A DNA stretch of 64,000 nucleotides. Source: CBDFKK01 sp965248815 (GTDB lineage Bacteria; Pseudomonadota; Alphaproteobacteria; SMXP01). The DNA is taken from the NCBI GenBank assembly GCA_965248815.1, contig CBDFKK010000008.1:1426001-1490000 (forward strand). Direction: 5' to 3'. Positions 61,009 through 64,000 of this stretch are shown one piece after another (the stretch's first letter is position 1; every line of letters begins with the position of its first letter). The position numbers and the translations under genes were made by a program. The notes under the pieces are model-generated. The model saw nothing but the letters and a program-made list of their open reading frames with translations, had not been told where the DNA came from and did not search any database.

Positions 61009-61317
61009 TTAGTGCGACGTCTTGTGCTTTTCGAATGCCGCCAACTGATCCGGCGTCGCCTCCTTTTGAAATTTCTTCTTCCATTCATCGTACGGCATGC
61101 CGTAGACCAACTCCCGGGATTGGTCTTTGGAAACCGGTAGGCCTTTATCTTCGGCAGCCTCACGAAACCAATTCGAAAGGCAGTTGCGGCAAAAACCGGC
61201 CAATTCCATCAACTCGATGTTCTGCACATCGGTACGATTGCGCAAATGAGAAACAAGCCGTCGAAAGGCGGCAGCTTCAAGTTCGGTCTGTGCGTTCGGA
61301 TCCAGTTTTTCTGTCAT
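61009..61317 (-). CDS. DUF1244 family protein
   Basis: A 102-residue protein of the DUF1244 family. The core ELMELAGFCRNCLSNWFREAA contains the conserved CRNCL pair of cysteines, and the C-terminal LVYGMPYDEWKKKFQ is also typical. The start codon directly follows the stop of the upstream gene (TAGATG), so they are translated from one message. In several alphaproteobacteria this family accompanies N-formylglutamate amidohydrolase; here the partner is a different protein. Function unknown. Confidence 0.9.
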   Translation of the reverse strand: MTEKLDPNAQTELEAAAFRRLVSHLRNRTDVQNIELMELAGFCRNCLSNWFREAAEDKGLPVSKDQSRELVYGMPYDEWKKKFQKEATPDQLAAFEKHKTSH

Positions 61318-62127
61318 CTAAACTTCTCCAGTTTCGCCGAGAGGCTCGTCGAGCGGTATGGAATAATTCTCTCTCAAAACATTGTTGCGTTGAAGGCGCA
61401 AATCTTGATTTTCGATATTCTCATGTATGAAGTCGTCGATCGAAGCGTCAACGTCAAGAAGTGATTTTGCCACGCCCTGGACATCAGCTTGTCCGAGAAC
61501 CCGATGGCGAAGCGTAACGCCTTCAATGCCGGACGGCGCCAAGACCGCTTTATCGACGAACAAGGCACCATTTCGGTTGAAATACGCATGGGCGCTATCT
61601 AATGAGTCGCCGTTGCCTAGCGTCAATGATACCCCTTCGATTTCCCATCTATTGTAACTGACCCCCAGCGTCTCGGAGCGATCCATTAGCTCGAGCTGAT
61701 TATCGTCAAGCAAATTGACGTGCATGCGCATATGTGCGCCGGGCGCCTTAGCTAAGGTCGTAGGAACCGAACCGTATTGGGTAAATCTTGCGGCATAGAC
61801 AATACAATAGCCCTCAACGACGACTTCAAGCGTCGGAATCAAAATGCCTTCGTCGCCAAACTTTTGTCGCAGCCGCTCGGGCGACGCATTCGAACCACAA
61901 GCAATAACCGCATGGCGCCGGCGAACGTGACATAGATTTGGCAAATGTTCATTTGGCGCCATATGTGCCAATGGGACCGAGGATCCTGCAACGTTGACGA
62001 GGGATTTCCCAAAATCGTCTAAAGAATAGTGCGCAAGTTCGTGTGCTGCGCCATCGATATAAACGTAACACTGCTTGGGGCGCGGAAACGGATAAGATTT
62101 AGCCCACTCAACTTTGTCACGCTTCAT
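61318..62127 (-). CDS. Hypothetical protein with gamma-glutamylcyclotransferase-like motif
   Basis: A 269-residue soluble protein that I do not recognise as a named family. AVIACGSNASPERLRQKFG (about residue 75-95) and YGSVPTTLAKAPG resemble the GSN loop of gamma-glutamylcyclotransferase-fold proteins, with ELMDRSETLGVSYNRWEIE matching the region around the catalytic glutamate. This is an inference from short motifs only. The frame opens with GTG at 62187, but GAGGT eight bases before the ATG at 62127 supports the shorter form. It is coupled to the DUF1244 gene and divergent from the glycerate kinase. Confidence 0.75.
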   Translation of the reverse strand: MKRDKVEWAKSYPFPRPKQCYVYIDGAAHELAHYSLDDFGKSLVNVAGSSVPLAHMAPNEHLPNLCHVRRRHAVIACGSNASPERLRQKFGDEGILIPTLEVVVEGYCIVYAARFTQYGSVPTTLAKAPGAHMRMHVNLLDDNQLELMDRSETLGVSYNRWEIEGVSLTLGNGDSLDSAHAYFNRNGALFVDKAVLAPSGIEGVTLRHRVLGQADVQGVAKSLLDVDASIDDFIHENIENQDLRLQRNNVLRENYSIPLDEPLGETGEV

Positions 62128-62241
62128 GTAAGCGACCTCGGAACTTGTTCGCGCACAATCCAGCTCTTCTACCAGCAAACGTCTCACGGATCACAAGAGA
62201 AAAGCGTAAGCTAAGCTCACAATCATGCGACGTGGTCTTAA

Positions 62242-63531
62242 ATGAAAGAAATTCGTGTCAGAGGACTATTGACGGAGATGCTGCGGGCCGCCATCCGCGC
62301 AGCGCAGCCCGCCAAATGTGTGCCGCCCCATCTGCCGCCACCGCCGGAAGGCCGCACGGTCGTCGTGGGCGCCGGCAAAGCCGCCGCCGCCATGGCAGAG
62401 GCCGTTGAAACGGCGTGGCCGACTGACCAGCTAACCGGTTTGGTCGCCGTACCGCACGGCATCAAGAGTGCGTGCTCTCTGATGGAGGTTATCGAGTCTT
62501 CGCATCCGTTGCCGGACGACAATAGCGTCAAGGCCGCACAACAGATTCTGACTTTGGTCGATGGTCTGTCGGAACGCGACTTGGTCATCGCACTTTTGTC
62601 CGGGGGTGGATCTTCGTTAGTTGCGCTTCCAATTGGCTCGGTCAAGTTGCAGCACAAACAAGAGATCAGCGGTCTCCTCTTCGCCGCGGGTGCGAGCATT
62701 TCGGACATCAACTGCGTGCGTAAACATCTGTCAGCGATTAAGGGCGGCCAATTAGCTAAGGCGGTGTTCCCTGCCCCTCTTTGCACCCTCGCAATCTCTG
62801 ACGTCCCCGGAGATGACCCCAGCGTTATTGCGTCGGGACCAACGGTTGCCGATTCATCTACGCAAGCCGACGCCATTAAAGTTCTGGAGCATTTTCAAGT
62901 GCCGATTCCCAAACCTGTGTCCGATGCCCTGACGGATCCCACGTTTGAAACTCCCAAACCAGGGGACAGCATTTTTGATGCGGCAACATTTAGGATCGTC
63001 GCACGGCCTGCCGATGCCCTTCGCGCAGCGGCCTCCGTCGCGCAAGGCGCCGGCTTCGAGCCGATCCTCTTAGGAGAGGCGATCGAGGGCGAGGCACGTG
63101 ACGTCGCCAGGCAGCACGGAGACATCGCTAAGCAATATTGGCGCGAACACAGAAGCTGCGCCTTGATCTCCGGCGGTGAGGTCACGGTGACGACAAATCA
63201 CAAGGGATTTGCCTCAAGTGGCGGCTCCAACCGCGAATTCGCACTCGCGTTGGCTTTGGAGCTTGGCGGTCATGCGGGCATTTATGCCTTGAGCGCAGAC
63301 ACCGATGGACAAGACGGACGGTGCGAGCCCGGCGCGCCCATTGCAGGCGCCTATGTCGACCCGAGAACTTTGAGCCGCGCCAATGAAAAATCTCTCGATG
63401 CGCAAGGAGATTTGGCCTCACACCAATCCGGCGCCTTTTTTGAAGCGCTCGGCGATGACGTCGTGACCGGGCACACGAATACGAACGTCAACGACTTCAG
63501 AGCAATTCTAATTGAGCCGCAAGACGACTAA
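62242..63531 (+). CDS. Glycerate 2-kinase (MOFRL family)
   Basis: A 429-residue enzyme of the DUF4147/MOFRL family, which phosphorylates D-glycerate to 2-phosphoglycerate; older annotations call it hydroxypyruvate reductase TtuD. The N-terminal GAGKAAAAMAEA, LLSGGGSSL and INCVRKHLSAIKGGQLA motifs and the C-terminal ADTDGQDG with GHTNTNVNDF motif are intact. In serine-cycle or glyoxylate metabolism it feeds glycolysis. The 3' end overlaps the convergent hydrolase gene by 35 bases. Confidence 0.9.
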   Translation: MKEIRVRGLLTEMLRAAIRAAQPAKCVPPHLPPPPEGRTVVVGAGKAAAAMAEAVETAWPTDQLTGLVAVPHGIKSACSLMEVIESSHPLPDDNSVKAAQQILTLVDGLSERDLVIALLSGGGSSLVALPIGSVKLQHKQEISGLLFAAGASISDINCVRKHLSAIKGGQLAKAVFPAPLCTLAISDVPGDDPSVIASGPTVADSSTQADAIKVLEHFQVPIPKPVSDALTDPTFETPKPGDSIFDAATFRIVARPADALRAAASVAQGAGFEPILLGEAIEGEARDVARQHGDIAKQYWREHRSCALISGGEVTVTTNHKGFASSGGSNREFALALALELGGHAGIYALSADTDGQDGRCEPGAPIAGAYVDPRTLSRANEKSLDAQGDLASHQSGAFFEALGDDVVTGHTNTNVNDFRAILIEPQDD

Positions 63532-64000
63532 CCGCATCTATCACCGTACTTTGCGCAACATAATGCGGCATATGTCCCACCCCTTCGAGCACAATAAGCT
63601 CCGAATTCGCGGCTGCGTCGTGTAAGGGGATCGAATGAATTTCCGGACTTACGGTTCGGTCCTGATCGCCTGTTATGATGATGACAGGCAATGTCAGCTC
63701 ATGATAGCGCTTGCTCTGTTCACGGACGAATTCTCTTAGCATGACGCTGTCATCGGCATTGGCTCGAAAAGCCGCCGGACGCAACAATAAGGCAGTTCCA
63801 ACCTTCTCTGCATAATTTGGCAGCGGTGGATTGGGGTCGAAATTTTTTGCAACGCCATTGGGAACCAGCGCTTGCCCCAAAGGAACAACAACCGTATTTA
63901 GGATGAGCGTACCGACTAGAGGCAGCCTTACCATACGATTGTACCAGGCAGATGGGGTGTTCCAGGGGTGCGTCGCTCCGGCCAGAAGCACAAGACTGCT
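63497..64000 (-). CDS. Alpha/beta hydrolase, 5' end outside the window
   Basis: A partial gene: the frame continues past base 64000, so the N-terminal part with the nucleophile is missing. The visible 166 or so residues begin LVLLAGATHPWN, typical of the segment after the nucleophile elbow. The acid residue is in ITGDQDRTVSP and the catalytic His in GVGHMPHYV. The enzyme class (esterase, lipase or dehalogenase) cannot be decided. Its 3' end overlaps the glycerate kinase gene by 35 bases on the opposite strand. Confidence 0.85.
   Translation of the reverse strand, partial: SSLVLLAGATHPWNTPSAWYNRMVRLPLVGTLILNTVVVPLGQALVPNGVAKNFDPNPPLPNYAEKVGTALLLRPAAFRANADDSVMLREFVREQSKRYHELTLPVIIITGDQDRTVSPEIHSIPLHDAAANSELIVLEGVGHMPHYVAQSTVIDAVSRLAAQLELL

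Noticed and set aside
1..64000. CRISPR arrays, insertion sequences, prophage or integrative elements
   Set aside because: No spaced repeat arrays, transposase or integrase genes, or att-like duplications at tRNA genes were seen; the gene content is almost wholly core.

Overview
The window is a stretch of alphaproteobacterial core chromosome. I found no rRNA or tRNA genes, insertion sequences, prophage genes, CRISPR arrays or plasmid functions. The alphaproteobacterial assignment rests on gene content (RcdA/DUF1465, TrcR/DUF1013, GapR/DUF2312, DUF1192, DUF4164, DUF1244, COQ9 family, small aa3 oxidase subunit IV, zinc-free L31) and on gene order (ruvCAB-ybgC-tolQRAB-pal-cpoB-tilS-ftsH-folP-glmM; zapA-6S RNA-cyclo-ligase; tkt-gap-pgk-fba-thiE; cox IV-pntAA-pntAB-pntB). 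Two copies of a mosaic palindromic repeat of a kind I associate with Hyphomicrobiales genomes suggest that order or a relative, but this is inference.

Bases 1-24,500: rpoH (+) is followed by a long run of minus-strand genes. Read in the direction of transcription these are yebC, ruvC, ruvA, ruvB, ybgC, then (after an inserted plus-strand methyltransferase gene) tolQ, tolR, tolA, tolB, pal, cpoB, tilS, ftsH, folP, glmM, thiD, serC, serA and purA. They cover Holliday-junction processing, outer-membrane constriction, membrane proteolysis, folate, amino-sugar, thiamine, serine and AMP synthesis. FtsH and the heat-shock sigma factor it degrades in other proteobacteria lie in the same region. zapA, a DUF4164 gene, a 6S RNA and the 5-formyl-THF cyclo-ligase gene follow.

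Bases 24,500-44,000: a plus-strand central-carbon block (tkt, gap, pgk, class I fba) continues into thiE and a secreted Sel1-repeat protein. Then come a lone thioredoxin-type arsC, efp, suhB, a MotA/ExbB-like plus OmpA/MotB-like pair, a membrane-anchored paraoxonase-like protein, an MsbA-like ABC exporter, rpmE, rcdA, a DUF429 gene, a PDZ-M48 peptidase, a DUF1192 gene and a quinone oxidoreductase.

Bases 44,000-64,000: trcR, an SDR, an acyl-CoA synthetase, two small DUF465 genes (one of 57 aa), a TIGR02444 gene, a diguanylate cyclase, purE (no purK beside it), COQ9 and def, rpsU, the transhydrogenase operon with a 52-aa oxidase subunit IV upstream, an ABC1/UbiB kinase, an M3 oligopeptidase, a sigma-54 response regulator, gapR, a DUF1244 gene with an unrecognised partner, a glycerate 2-kinase and the 3' part of an alpha/beta hydrolase cut by the window end.

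No obviously new defence or biosynthetic system is present. The items most worth a second look are the second MotA/OmpA-type pair, the Shine-Dalgarno-sequestering serC leader, the methyltransferase inside the ybgC-tol cluster, the clustering of three cell-cycle regulators (rcdA, trcR, gapR), the two mosaic repeats, and several short repeats or inverted repeats in promoter regions. Start codons were moved downstream from the longest open frame wherever homology or a ribosome-binding site supported it.
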